From Laguncularia racemosa (taxonomy: Eukaryota > Streptophyta > Magnoliopsida > Myrtales > Combretaceae): DNA of 64,000 nucleotides. This document shows positions 22,247-33,932 of the stretch, one piece after another. Location of the stretch: positions 248,001 to 312,000 of the forward strand of contig JBBMOL010000382.1 of NCBI GenBank assembly GCA_037954665.1, read 5' to 3'. A model generated the notes under the pieces. That model made no database searches, was not told where the DNA came from, and was given only the letters and a program-made list of their open reading frames with translations. A program made the translations under genes and the position numbers. Numbering within the stretch: position 1 is the first letter of the stretch; each line of letters opens with the position of its first letter.

Positions 22247-25200
22247 ATGTCGAGACAACATTCTCCTGAAGGTGAGAGGGGAAGGTTTGATGCTAGGTTA
22301 GTAATTGAGGCATTGAGGGGAGAAATGAAGAGGATGTTCCAAGAGGGAATGGAACAAATTCATGAGATGGTAGAGCAAAGACTAGAGCAATCCACAAATG
22401 TATTCCAAGGGCGTAAGAGGGAGAGTCATTCTAGGAGAGTACCGAGGGGTGGAGATGAAATGACGGATGATGACTTTGATGAGCCTTCTGTTGGGAGTTA
22501 TAGAGGTTATAGTGGTCAGAATAGAGGGACTAGAGATTGGGAAGATAGAGGAGATAGGAATAGAGATGATGATCAATTGAGTAGCATAAAGATGAAGATT
22601 CCTCCTTTCCAAGGGAAGAATGATCCCGAGGCGTATTTAGAATGGGAGAAAAAGGTGGAGATGGTGTTTGATTGTCACAATTATAGTGGGAGAAAGAAGG
22701 TGAAACTTGCTGCCATTGAATTTTCAGATTATGCTATAGTCTGGTGGGATCAATTAATGTTGAATAGAAAAAGGAGTGGCGAGCCACCTATTGAGTCTTG
22801 GAAAGAGATGAAGAGAGTGATGAAGAAGCGGTTTGTACCTGCATATTACTATCGTGAATTGCACAACAAGTTGCAAACTCTGAGGCAAGGAAGCCGAAGT
22901 GTAGATGAGTACTTCAAGGAGATGGAAGTCACTATGATTAGGGCGAATGTAGAAGAGGATAGAGAGGCTACAATGGCTAGATTTCTTGCTGGATTAAATA
23001 GAGAAATCCAAAATGTAGTTGAATTGCAGCATTATGTAGAATTGGAGGATATGGTTCACATGGCTATAAAGGTTGAGAACCAGCACAAGCGGAAGGGTAG
23101 TAGTAGTGCACGATTTCAACAGGGTAATGGTTCATCCACTTGGAAGACTAATCAATGGAAGAAAGAAGAAAAGCCTTTACCCACCAAACCAAAAGGAGAG
23201 ATGAGGCAAGCGGGTTCTACTTCTAGTAATCAAGGTAACCCTAAATCTTCTACTTCTAGAAATCGTGACATTAGATGCTTTAAATGTCAAGGTAGAGGCT
23301 ATATTGCTAGTCAATGTCCAAATAGGCGTGTGATGATTTTGCGTGATGATGGTGAGTATGAGACTGAGGGGAATAGTGAAGAAGATGATATGTCACCATT
23401 AGAGGATGCTAGTGATGATGAGGAGCCTGTAATGGAAAGGCTAGTGGCAGTAGTGAAGAGAGCTTTGAATGTGCAGGTGAAGGAAGAAGAGGAGGTGCAA
23501 AGGGAGAATATATTTCATACTAGATGTTATCTAAGAGATCACATTTGTAGTTTGATTATTGATGGGGGAAGTTGCACCAATGTAGTGAGTAATTTTATTG
23601 TTGAGAGGCTGGGGCTCAAAACTATTAGACACCCTAGTCCGTATAAATTGCAGTGGTTGAATGATAGTGGTGAGACTAAGGTGAGTAAGCAAGCCTTGAT
23701 TGGGTTTCGCATTGGTAGGTATGAGGATGAGGTGTTATGTGATGTAGTGCCAATGCAAGCATGTCATGTGTTGTTGAGGAGGCCATGGCAATTTGATAGG
23801 AAGGTTGTGCATGACGGTTTTTCTAACAAGTATACGCTTGTTCACCAAGGGAAGAGCTTTAATCTTAAACCTTTAACACCTAAACAAGTGTATGAGGATC
23901 AGTTGCAGCTACAATAGTCATTTGCAAAACACAAGGTGAGTGAAAAGCAGAGTGAGAGTGAGAGAGCAAAAGACAATGAGAAGAAAAAGGAATATAAAAG
24001 TCAAGATCAAAAGGAAAAGGAGAGGAAGGCTGGAAAGAGTGTGAGAGGCCAAGTTGAAGGGGGATCAACTTTGGTGGTGAGTGAAATGGAGAGGGCAGCC
24101 TTGCAAAAGGAGAGTTGTGTGGCAAGAGCGAGTGTAGTAAGGAAAGCGTTAGTGATGAGGCAACCTATGTTGTTGCTGGTTTTTAAGGAAACATGTTTGA
24201 CTACTAACGACTTATCTAACTCTTTGCCTAGTGTGGTTGTGTCTCTTGTGCAGGACTTTGAAGATGTCTTTCCTGAGGAGATTCCAAAGGGATTACCACC
24301 TGTTAGAGGTATTGAGCACCAGATTGACCTTATACCCGGAGCATCAATTCCAAACAAGCCAGCTTACAGGAGCAATCCGGAGGAGACAAAGGAACTCCAA
24401 AGGCAGGTCGATGAATTAATGGAGAAGGGGTACGTGAGAGAGAGTATGAGTCCATGTGCAGTGCCGGTGATTTTGGTGCCTAAGAAGGGTGGGACATGGA
24501 GAATGTGTGTTGACTGTCGTGCCATCAACAACATCACGGTAAAGTATCGTCATCCCATTCCTCGCTTAGATGATATGTTAGATGAGTTACATGGGTCTAG
24601 TGTTTTTTCTAAAATTGATCTAAAAAGTGAATATCACCAAATTAGAATGAAAGAAGGTGATGAATGGAAAACTGCATTTAAGACAAAATATGGATTGTAT
24701 GAGTGGTTAGTAATGTCTTTTGGGTTAACTAATGCACCTAGTACTTTTATGAGACTTATGAACCATGTTTTGAGGACATTTATTGGAAAATTTGTGGTTG
24801 TCTATTTTGATGACATTCTTATTTACAGCAAAAGTTTGGAAGATCATATGTCACACTTGAGAGATGTTTTAGAAGTTCTTCGAAAGGAACAATTATATGC
24901 TAACCTCAAGAAGTGCACTTTTTTCACAGAACAACTTGTGTTTCTTGGTTTTCTTGTTAGTGCGCAGGGAATACAGGTTGATGAAGAAAAGGTTCGTGCG
25001 ATCCAAGAATGGCCTAGTCCAACCAATGTAAGTAATGTGCGGAGTTTCCATGGACTAGCGAGCTTTTACAGGAGGTTTGTGAAGGATTTCAGCGCCATTG
25101 CAGCACCACTTACTGAGGTAATTAAGAAGAACGTAGGGTTCAGCTGGGGAGAGCAACAAGAGAAGGCCTTTCAGACACTTAAAAATAAGCTAACTCAGGC

Positions 25201-27094
25201 GCCATTACATGCTTTACCTAACTTTACTAAAACGTTTGAAATTGAGTGTGATGCTTCAGGATTAGGTATTGGGGCAGTGCTTATGCAGGAAAGAAGACCG
25301 ATTGCATTCTTTAGCGAGAAGCTAAGTGGGGCAACCTTGAATTACCCTACTTACGACAAGGAGCTATATGCATTGGTTCGAGCCCTGGAGACGTGGCAAC
25401 ACTACCTTTGGCCAAAAGAGTCTGTGATCCACACTGATCATGAATCTTTGAAGTATTTGAAGGGGTAACACAAGCTGAACAAAAGACATGCTCGTTAGGT
25501 GGAATTCATCGAAACATTTCCATATGTCATCCACTACAAGCAAGGTAAAGAGAATGTAGTTGCTGATGCACTTTCTAGAAGGTATACTCTTATCTCTACT
25601 CTTAGTTCTAGACTTCTTGGTTTTAAGCACATTAAGGAGTTATATGCTGCTGATCGAGATTTTTGTGAGGAGTATGTGCAATGTGAGAAGAGTGGGCATG
25701 GAAAATTTTATAAACATGACGGATTCTTGTTTAGGGAGAGTAAACTGTGCATTCCAATTTGTTCTCTAAGAGAATTACTTGTGAGAGAGTCTCATGGAGG
25801 AGGTTTAATGGGACACTTTAGAGTAGCTAAAACATTAGGGTTATTGCAGGAACACTTCTAATGGCCTCACATGAAACGAGATGTTGAGAGGATTTGTGAG
25901 CGATGTATCACATGTAAGCAATCGAAATCTAGAGTCCAACCTCAAGGGCTTTGCACCCCACTTCCCATTCCTCATGAGCCTTGGGTAGATATTTCTATGG
26001 ATTTTGTGTTAGGATTACCTAGGTCTAGACATGGTCGGGATTCTGTTTTTGTAGTTGTTGATAGGTTTTCTAAAATGGCACATTTCATTCCTTGTCACAA
26101 AACGGATGATGCTTGTAATATTGCTAATTTATTCTTTAGGGAAGTTGTGCGATTGCAAGGTATGCCTAGAACAATTGTATCAGATAGGGATGTTAAGTTC
26201 TTAAGCTACTTTTGGAAGACTTTGTGGGCTAAGTTAGGAACTAAGTTATTGTTTTCTACTACTTGTCATCCACAAACTGATGGTCAAACTGAGGTAGTGA
26301 ATAGAACTTTGTCTACTTTGTTGAGGGCTATAATTAAAAAGAATATTAAAAGTTGGGAGGATTGTTTGCCGCATGTTGAATTTGCTTATAACCATACAGT
26401 GCATTCTGCTACTAAATTTTCTCCTTTCGAAATTGTGTATGGTTTTAATCCACTAACTCCTTTGGATTTATCACCTTTGCCTATTTCTGAGTATGTTAAT
26501 TTAGATGGCAAGAAGAAGGCTGAATTTATTCAACAGATCCATGAGAAGGCAAGGCTGAACATTGAACGACGAACAGAGCAGTATGTGAAACAAGCCAACA
26601 AGGGTCGTCGACAAGCTATTTTTGAACCTGGAGATTGGGTTTGGGTTCACATACGCAAAGAGCGGTTTCGCGTGCAGCGTCCATCTAAACTACTTCCTAG
26701 AGGCGATGGACCATTTCAAGTTCTTGAGCGCACTAACGACAATGCATACAAGATAGATTTGCCTGGTGAGTATCAAGTAAGCGCTACATTTAATGTTACT
26801 GATCTGAGTCCTTTTGATGTAGGTGACGATTTGAGGACAAATCCTTTTCAAGAGGAGGGGAATGATGAGATCCATGATGAGAGTCAAGCTGGAAGAAGGA
26901 ATGTGGATCCTCTTGAAGTGCCACCTGGACCGATCACAAGAAGTCGAGCGAAACGACTCAAGGAAGCACTTAACGGGTTGATAAAGGATGTCCATGAAGC
27001 CGGGAAGGATTGGGGCAATCATGAAGTTGGAACGGATTGGAACAACCATGGGAAGACCCTTGCTCTTATACAAGTCACACAGGATACGGGTTGA
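22247..27094 (+). pseudogene. B gag-pol polyprotein, one frame with four stops
   Basis: One continuous frame of about 1616 codons covers everything. In order: gag (YLEWEKKVEMVFDCHNYS, AIVWWDQL, VDEYFKEMEV); a zinc knuckle CFKCQGRGYIASQC whose usual His is Tyr; a protease-like domain (LIIDGGSCTNVVSN); a charged linker; RT (MCVDCRAIN, FDDILIYS); RNaseH (ECDASGLG, HTDHESLK). Integrase follows (CERCITC, WVDISMDFV, IVSDRD, WEDCLPHVEFAYN), then the GDGPFQVLE module and a DLSPFD tail. Stops are TAG at 23915, TAA at 25466, TAG at 25496 and TAA at 25859, each replacing a Q, Q, W and Y codon seen in sister copies. No frameshift is present. The last 77 codons lie in the 3' LTR (GPITRSRAKRLKEALNGLI). Confidence 0.93.
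26850..26862 (+). other. Polypurine tract of B
   Basis: aagaggaggggaa directly before the 3' LTR. It is translated as part of the pol frame (EEGND region). Confidence 0.92.
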
Positions 27095-27754
27095 AGAAGG
27101 CGTGTACTTTCAAGGCACGGCCGTGTATGGAGTCAAGCAAATCCATAGACAGATACACAGCTAAAGTACACGGGCGTGTATGTTGCCAGACGTTGCACAG
27201 AAAGATACATGGCTAAAGTACACAGGCGTGTATGTTGCCAGAAGTTGCACAGAAAGATACACGGCCAAAGTACACGGGCGTTTATGTTGCCAGAAGTTGC
27301 GCAGAAAAGTACACAGCCAAAGTACACGATTGTGTACACGGCCGTGTATCCCCTATCGGCCAGCTTGTTCTGTTTCGCGTTTTTATGTCACTTAACTAAA
27401 CTCTGTCGTTTTGGACTTGTTTTTACACGAATTGTAACCCTAGTATAAAAGCTCCTAGGGTTTAGAACAACTTAGATTAGACATCTTTGAACATTAAACA
27501 CTTTTGAGAGGCACCTCTCTTGGTTCTTCAAGAACTAAATCGAACTTATCGGATTGATTTCCGTGGCGTTCATCCCGACTTATCAATCGGTCTTCCATCC
27601 TGATTGTGGCGTCTTCACTTTCATACCAAGGTTCTTGTCTCGCTTATAGACAACGGGTCGCAATTTTCCACTTTAGGTGTTTGGGCGTCTTAGGCAACGA
27701 ATTTCCGAACGTATTGGTATTGGGTTTCGTCACGGGTTGGCGTGGTTCGTATCA
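26863..27754 (+). mobile_element. 3' LTR of B
   Basis: Same ends as the 5' LTR. The TATA box again lies inside accctag...ctagggt (27437-27461). It has one more partial palindromic unit (about 26 bp near 27315) than the 5' copy. The pol frame reads into its first 232 bp. Confidence 0.95.
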
Positions 27755-27759
27755 AATAC
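27755..27759. repeat. Target-site duplication of B (right copy)
   Basis: aatac, followed by tatacgtttaccatcc, which resumes the C1 coding sequence. Confidence 0.96.
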
Positions 27760-28200
27760 TATACGTTTACCATCCTTTTTGAACATATAAGTATTTATAT
27801 ACCCATCATGTAATACCATCCTATCATACAACCATGGTCTACCAAGTAGTATATAGGATGTACAAATAGGAAGAATATCACATTCAAGCTCATCACAGTA
27901 CTTGTCCCCTATACTGAAGGGTACCCTAGCCCTTTAGGTCACATAAAGACTATCATGATCATTTAACCAATGTAATGTATAGGGTTCAGGATGTGGGATG
28001 CTTTCAAGTTTCAACTTAGATACTAATGATGCAGCTACAACATTAGTACAACTACCACAATCAATAATGATTACGTACAAGTTTCCTTGTACCCTACAAG
28101 AAGTATGAAACAAGTTTTCTCTTTGTCCTTCATTAATGGATGGAAAAGAAGTCATATCTCGATGCAATACGTTAGTAGACAAATACAACTCACTTGACAT
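27760..28200 (-). pseudogene. C1 protein, N-terminal part: protease-like domain
   Basis: Starts MSSELYLSTN at 28200. The domain has ENLFHTSCRVQGNL, then IIIDCGSCTNVVAASLVSKL (a retroviral-type aspartic protease loop, here DCGS where sister copies have DGGS), then HPEPYTLHWLNDHD. The open frame stops at 27934. Beyond it the sequence still matches the C2 protein up to the B insertion. No gag domain precedes it and no RT follows. It is joined to 20074-20871 once B is ignored. Confidence 0.75.
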
Positions 28201-28432
28201 TTTTTCTTGCTAACTTCAACAACCACAATACACTTCACCACACCACGTGATGTGCCTAAAACCAAGTTTAAGCACACAAAACCAAGATTGAAATACACTT
28301 AGACAATGTCATTCAAACTAGCTTCAATCTCATGAACATTAGCGTCAAATCTCAATGCTTTTGAACCAATTAGACAACAATGATGTGTTCAATCATAAAT
28401 CCAAATATGATATAGCTCAGATACCAAAAAGA
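28201..28432 (-). other. Short leader and primer site of C1
   Basis: About 230 bp between the LTR and the ORF, against about 1.2 kb in C2, so most of the leader is missing. The iMet-type primer site (tggtatctgagct, one change) is at 28414-28426 reversed. A stray tgatgtgcctaaaaccaag near 28248 resembles the LTR end and marks an older junction. Confidence 0.7.
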
Positions 28433-29471
28433 TGATGTGCTTAAACCCACTTGGAAGCACAATCAAAAGACTCAAGAAAACAATCTCAAATCTAATACAA
28501 AACCGGTCCACCTAGTAAGCAATTCTCGTGACACCTTTGAAGATTTTGATGGAAAATGTTGTCCAAATGATTTAATTGTAATCTCTATTGATAACATTAA
28601 CCAAATAACCACAATAAGGATTGAAATATCACGTGGAAATCAGATCAAAGAAAGCAATAAACCAGTGAAATCCAGTTTCCCTTTCAATCACTAGTTTACG
28701 CCAATAATAACAATGAAGTATGTAATCCAAGTGTTCAATGAAACAATCAATCTTACAAGATTGTTGTTCACGAAAATAGAACCACAAATAGATCCAAGAA
28801 AGATCCAAATCTACCCTAGATATGACTCACTAGAGAAGAAATGAACATACAACAAAATTGAATTGATATGACTCACAATTTGCCTTCGTCGCACTCGCCA
28901 CAATTCCAATTCTTGGGTTGAAATTGATAAGAGAATTTGGGAATTAGGAAACCCTAAGCCCTCTCATGTTAAAGTGAAGTGTTTGTTTTGCAAAATGAGC
29001 CTCTCAAGCCCTCTCTTAAGCAACTATTTATACTTGCTACTCCTAGGGTTAAAAAGTGCTCAAAATTACAAGTTTGCCACTTTTAAGGTGGCTAACCCTA
29101 AATGAAAATTACAAGGAAATAAAAGTGTTCCAAAACCAAAATACAACTAAAATAGTTCATAAAAGAAGAAATATATAAAAGAAATGGTCTTCATGATGCC
29201 GGTCTTCTATAGGATCCATCGGCCCAGCTACTCGCCGGTTTAGGTTGGTCCATGGAAAACCCCCAAGCTAAGTCTGAGGGAGTTTGTCCATTGCCCTATA
29301 GAATATGATAAGTGTGCCTATTGGAAAACACAATACAAGAATAATAGAAAAGAGGTTAATATATAAATAATTCCAGGGTCGATCTGCTCAAAATGGGCCC
29401 TCAACGCCAAGAATTGAAATCCTTCAATTCTTGCCCTAATGATAGGTTTTGTCGAATTTTTATTCCTATCA
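28433..29471 (-). mobile_element. Type 2 LTR shared by C1 (5' LTR) and C3 (3' LTR)
   Basis: On its left is a primer-binding site, as expected beside a 5' LTR of a minus-strand element. On its right is a polypurine tract, as expected beside a 3' LTR. One LTR therefore serves two tandem elements. The TATA repeat at 29022-29039 has one mismatch. Confidence 0.85.
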
Positions 29472-29534
29472 TCTCCTCGGGCCTCAAAACGATTTGTCCT
29501 CAAATCTAGTAGATCAAATGCAGTAGAGACTTTG
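29472..29534 (-). mobile_element. C3 polypurine tract and last internal bases, left of C2
   Basis: tctcctcgggcctcaaaac... matches the region beside the C1 and C2 3' LTRs. It ends with ctttg, the target duplication of C2 (29530-29534). C3 internal sequence resumes at 33933. Confidence 0.88.
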
Positions 29535-30578
29535 TGATGTGCTTAAAACCAAGTTCAAGCACATACAAAAGACTTAAGAAAAACCAAACTCAAGTCAAGG
29601 CAAACTGGTTCCAACCAAAGGGCAAATGACGTGAACCCTAGTAAGATATGATGAAATCCAAACATCCAATGATATAATTACAATTCCACAATCATAATAC
29701 CTTCTAACAACACCCTAATTTCATGTAATCCATGCAAATAAACTTCAATTTCAAAAGAAAACCGTAACAAAAACAATTCCTTTCAAATAGTGAAGAACAC
29801 GTTTTCTAGGGGAAATCTTCAATGATGATCCAAATAGAATTGATAAATACTTCAAATAAGCACAAGAATTCGTGAACAATAAGATGTATTTCTGACCAAG
29901 AAATATCTCTATTCAACCCTAGATATGACACACTAGAGAAGAAAAGAAATCACAACAAAATGAAATTGATATAACTCACAATTTCAAGATGTTACACTCG
30001 CCACAATTTAAACTCCTGGGATTGAAATTGACAAGAGTTTAGAACCAAGGTATGAACCCTAATTCACACGTGAATTGTAGTGTATATTCTGCAAAATTGA
30101 TTAGCTTCCTCAAACCCTCTCTTAAGCAAGTATTTATACTTGCTACTCCTAGGGTTTGAAAAGTGCTCAAAATTACAAGTTTGCCACTTTTAAGGTGACT
30201 AACCCTAAATGAAAATTACAAGGAAATAAAAGTGTCCTAAAACCAAAATACAACCAAAATAGTTCATAAAAGAAGAAATATATAAAAGAAATGGTCTTTA
30301 AGATGCCGGTCTTCTATAAGATCCATCGACCCAGCTCATTGCCGGTTCAGGTCGGACTATGGATAACCCATAAGCTGAGTCTGAGAGAGTTTGTCCATTA
30401 CCCTATAAAATATGATAAGTTTACCTGTTGGAAAACACAATACAAGAATAATAGAAAAGAGGTTAATATATAAATAATTCCAGGGTCGATCTGCTCAAAA
30501 TGGGCCCTCAATGCCAAGATTTGAAATCCTTCAGTTCTTGCCCTAATGATAGGTCTTGTCGGATTTTTATTCCTATCA
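29535..30578 (-). mobile_element. 3' LTR of C2
   Basis: tgatgtgc...cctatca. The TATA inverted repeat is perfect at 30126-30143. The coding tail of the C protein ends inside it at 30398. Confidence 0.93.
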
Positions 30579-31641
30579 TCTCCTCGGGCGTCAAAAAGAT
30601 TTGTCCTCAAATCTAGTAGATCAAATGCAGTAGAGACTTTGTTTCCTCCTAGCAAGTCACCTGAAGAAATATCTCTACAGAATCCTAATATCTGAAATAC
30701 TACATGTGGTGATTGTCTTCTCTCCTACATTTCCAGGATGTATCTCTTCTGCAACACAAATAATGACCCATTATCCACTAAAGTTGCCCCTATATCAACC
30801 TGTTCCACTGAAACTGTTTCCTGTTTTTCTAACCATCTGTATGTTGCTGATCCTCATGGTCTTCTAATGGTTGGCCCAACTGCTCATTACCCTCTACAAC
30901 CTCTGAAGGTGAACATAACTGTCTCTGAACAGTCTGGCTCTCTGGTGGTCTGCTCGTCTGACTATGATCATCAGGATCCTTTGAAGGTTGGCACATCGAT
31001 GCCTGAAAAATTTTATGCTCTAAGGGTTGGCTCGTGTCACTAGAGCCCTCAAGAACCTTTGACGGTTGGCTTACCTGAGTCTGCACAGTTTGGTTCTCTG
31101 AAGGTTTAATCATGTGGCTATGATCCCCACGAACCGGTGATGGTTGTTTTATTTGTCTTTGCATCTCCTGGACCTCTGATGGTGACATAGGGTTCAATAC
31201 TATACGTTTACCATCCTTTTTAAACATTTAAGTGTTTCTATACCCATCATGTAATACCACCCTGTCATACAACCATGGTCTACAAAGTAATATATGGGAT
31301 GCACAAAGAGGAAGAATATCACATTCAAGCTCATCATAGTACTTGTCCCCTATACTGAAGGGTACCCTAGCCCTTTGGGTCACACAAAGACCATCCTGAT
31401 CATTCAACCAATGTAATGTATAGGGTTTAGGATGTGGGATAGTTTCAAGTTTCAACTTCGATACTAATGATGCAGCTACAACATTAGTACAACTACCACC
31501 ATCAATAATAATTGCGCACAAGTTTCCTTGTACCCTACAAGAAGTATGGAACAAGTTTTCTCTTTGTCCCTCATCAATGGTTTGAAAGGAAGTCAAGTCC
31601 CGATGCAATATGTTAGTAGACAAATACAACTCACTTGACAT
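30398..31641 (-). pseudogene. C2 protein: protease-like domain, four 26-residue repeats, LTR-encoded tail
   Basis: Starts MSSELYLSTN at 31641. The protease-like domain has AIIIDGGSCTNVVAASLV and SHILLCRPWLYD. A TAA (TAT in C3) follows YRNT; the same frame then continues MFKKDGKRIVLNPMSPSEV. After this come four repeats of exactly 26 residues, starting QPSPVRGD, QPSKVLEG, QPSKDPDD and SPSEVVEG. A one-base deletion near 30830 shifts the frame before the segment that reads ILEMEERRQSPLVVFQILGF in C3. The tail (DLRTNLFDARGDDRN, then IIRARTEGFQ and a hydrophobic end) crosses the polypurine tract into the 3' LTR. There is no gag, RT or integrase. I know no described protein with this layout. Confidence 0.8.
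30830..31145 (-). repeat. Four tandem 78-bp coding repeats in C2
   Basis: Each unit encodes 26 residues with the pattern [QS]PS-x-x-x-x-[GD] ... P-x-E ... Q. On the plus strand each shows the phrase tgaaggttgg or a variant at a constant spacing. C1 has about four degenerate units; C3 has lost one. Confidence 0.8.
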
Positions 31642-32889
31642 TTTTGCTTACTAATTTCAACAACCTCAATACACTTCACCACACCACGACAACACACCCA
31701 CAGTGCTCACACTCAACCAATACAAAAAATGTTTATTGGTACTTCAAATAAAGTTAAGTGAGATAATTGAAGCACAAATAAATACTTCTAAGTAGTTAAG
31801 AAATTAAATTCAACTAAGAAGTGTTGATGTAATAAGTTCAATTACTTTCACACTTTAATGTTTGTTTTTGAATTCAAATTCTACTACTTCAATTTTCCTT
31901 TCTTGCCACGGTTTCACACCTACAATTGATCTTGATGTGCAGCACCTTAATCCACACAACTCCACAACATGGCAACAAATTCAAATAAACATCCTTAATG
32001 CACTTTCCACAAATGGTAATAATCAAATTTCAAATTAAAATGGAACACAATCAATACCACTTAATAACTTCCTCAACTTAATGGATGTGTTTGAATCTCA
32101 AATAAATTCCCTATTATCCCACACAATGCAATTCTGAAAATTGTACACTTCCACTTCCAATTTGCACAACACAACACCACACAAACACCTTCACACACAC
32201 GGTGCACTTTTCCACTTCTACACAATTTATCAACAGCAACTTACAACAACATACACATCACATGCAACACAAAACTTTTTCAATTCATTACTCTTTCTCA
32301 AAGCAATTTCAAGGATAATCACGTTGCAAAATTCTTCACTTCAAATGCAAATCCAATCCGCAACTTACATAAGAAGGCAGCAAATTAAATTTGAAAATCA
32401 AACCACTTCACTAATTGTAACCCCTCCACATTTGGTAAGATGCAATTTTTCAAATTCAAACAAACACATTTAACTCCTTCACTCTTAATGCTTGTTTTGA
32501 AATCAAATAACTTCCCTTCTTACACACTAATCAAATCTGGAAATTGCAAATGTTCTCCCCAATTCCGAATTCAAACAATGTAAGAACCACAATTCTCTTC
32601 CTACACAATTGCACTTCCGCAATTGCACTAAAAAAATGCACTATCTTTCCTCTTCCTTTACGGTGAAGTCCACAACATAGAAGCTTCAACAAGTACTTCA
32701 AAATCACTCCAACATGTAGCAAATTCAACTCCTACTCAAGACAATTCACTACGCTTCAAACAACTACAACAACAATTTCAATTTACCCGCAATTTTGGAA
32801 TTGACGATGTAAGAACATAAACCCTAAATTTCCAAAACTCAAAATCACATAATCCCTTCTCACAACCACAAGCTCTGATACCAAAAAGA
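31642..32889 (-). other. 5' leader and primer site of C2
   Basis: About 1.2 kb of AT-rich, A/C-rich sequence as printed, without a significant frame. The primer site tggtatcagagct is perfect at 32871-32883 reversed. Blocks resemble the leaders of C0 and, on the opposite strand, E. Confidence 0.8.
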
Positions 32890-33932
32890 TGATGTGCTTA
32901 AAACCAAGTTCAAGCACATATAAAAGACTTAAGAAAAACCAAACTCAAGTCAAGGCAAAATGGTTCCAACTAAAGGGCAAATGACGTGAACCCTAGTAAG
33001 ATATGATGAAATCCAAACATCCAATGATATAATTATAATTCCACAATCATAATACCTTCTAACAACACCCTAATTTCATGTAATCCACGAAAATAAACTT
33101 CAATTTCAAAAGAAAACCGTAACAAAAATAATTCCTTTCAAATAGTGAAGAACACATTTTCTAGGGGAAATCTTCAATGATGATCCGAATAGAATTGATA
33201 AATACTTCAAATAAGCACAAGAATTCATGAACAATAAGATGTATTTCTGACCAAGAAATATCTCTATTCAACCCTAGATATGACACACTAGAGAAGAAAA
33301 GAAATCACAACAAAATGAAATTGATATAACTCACAATTTCAAGATGTTGCATTCGCCACAATTTCAACTCTTGGGATTGAAATTGATAAGAGTTTGGAAC
33401 TAAGGTATGAACCCTAATTCACACGTGAATTGTAGTGTATATTCTGTAAAATTGATTAGCTTCCTCAAACCCTCTCTTAAGCAAGTATTTATACTTGCTA
33501 CTCCTAGGGTTAAAAAGTGCTCAAAATTACAAGTTTGCCACTTTTAAGGTGGCTAACCCTAAATGAAAATTACAAGGAAATAAAAGTGTCCCAAAACCAA
33601 AATACAACCAAAATAGTTCATAAAAGAAGAAATATATAAAAGAAATGGTCTTCAAGATGCCGATCTTCTATAGGATCCATCGGCCTAGCTCATTGTCGGT
33701 TCAGGTCGGACTATGGATAACCCATAAGCTAAGTCTGAGGGAGTTTGTCCATTGCCCTATAAAATATGATAAGTGTACCTGTTGGAAAACACAATACAAG
33801 AATAATAGAAAAGGGGTTAATATATAAATAATTCCGGGGTCGATCTGCTCAAAATGGGCCCTCAACGCCAAGATTTGAAATCCTTCAGTTATTGCCCTAA
33901 TGATAGGTCTTGTCGGATTTTTATTCCTATCA
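32890..33932 (-). mobile_element. 5' LTR of C2
   Basis: tgatgtgc...cctatca. The TATA inverted repeat is perfect at 33481-33498. Followed by the right target duplication ctttg. Confidence 0.93.

Larger units (their letters stand above)
20872..27754 (+). mobile_element. Element B: full-length chromovirus-like gag-pol retrotransposon
   Basis: A complete 6.9-kb insertion: 5' LTR, tRNA-iMet primer site, purine-rich leader, one gag-pol frame, polypurine tract, 3' LTR and a perfect 5-bp duplication. It sits in the opposite orientation to its host element C1. By eye the first 480 bp of its two LTRs differ at about two dozen positions plus a 26-bp indel, so the insertion is not recent. Confidence 0.95.
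29535..33932 (-). mobile_element. Element C2: complete non-autonomous type 2 element
   Basis: A 4.4-kb element with two LTRs of about 1044 bp, a primer site, a leader of about 1.2 kb, one C-type ORF and a polypurine tract. It is flanked by a perfect ctttg duplication (29530-29534 and 33933-33937). In the first 300 bp its LTRs differ by about nine substitutions by eye, fewer than in B. It inserted into C3 in the same orientation. Confidence 0.92.

Noticed and set aside
22247..27094. B as an active autonomous element
   Set aside because: Four premature stops and clear LTR divergence; it is complete in structure but cannot make a full polyprotein.
30398..31641. C protein as a domesticated host gene
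   Set aside because: It sits between LTRs with primer site, tract and target duplication, and is broken in all three copies seen here; host use cannot be argued from this window.
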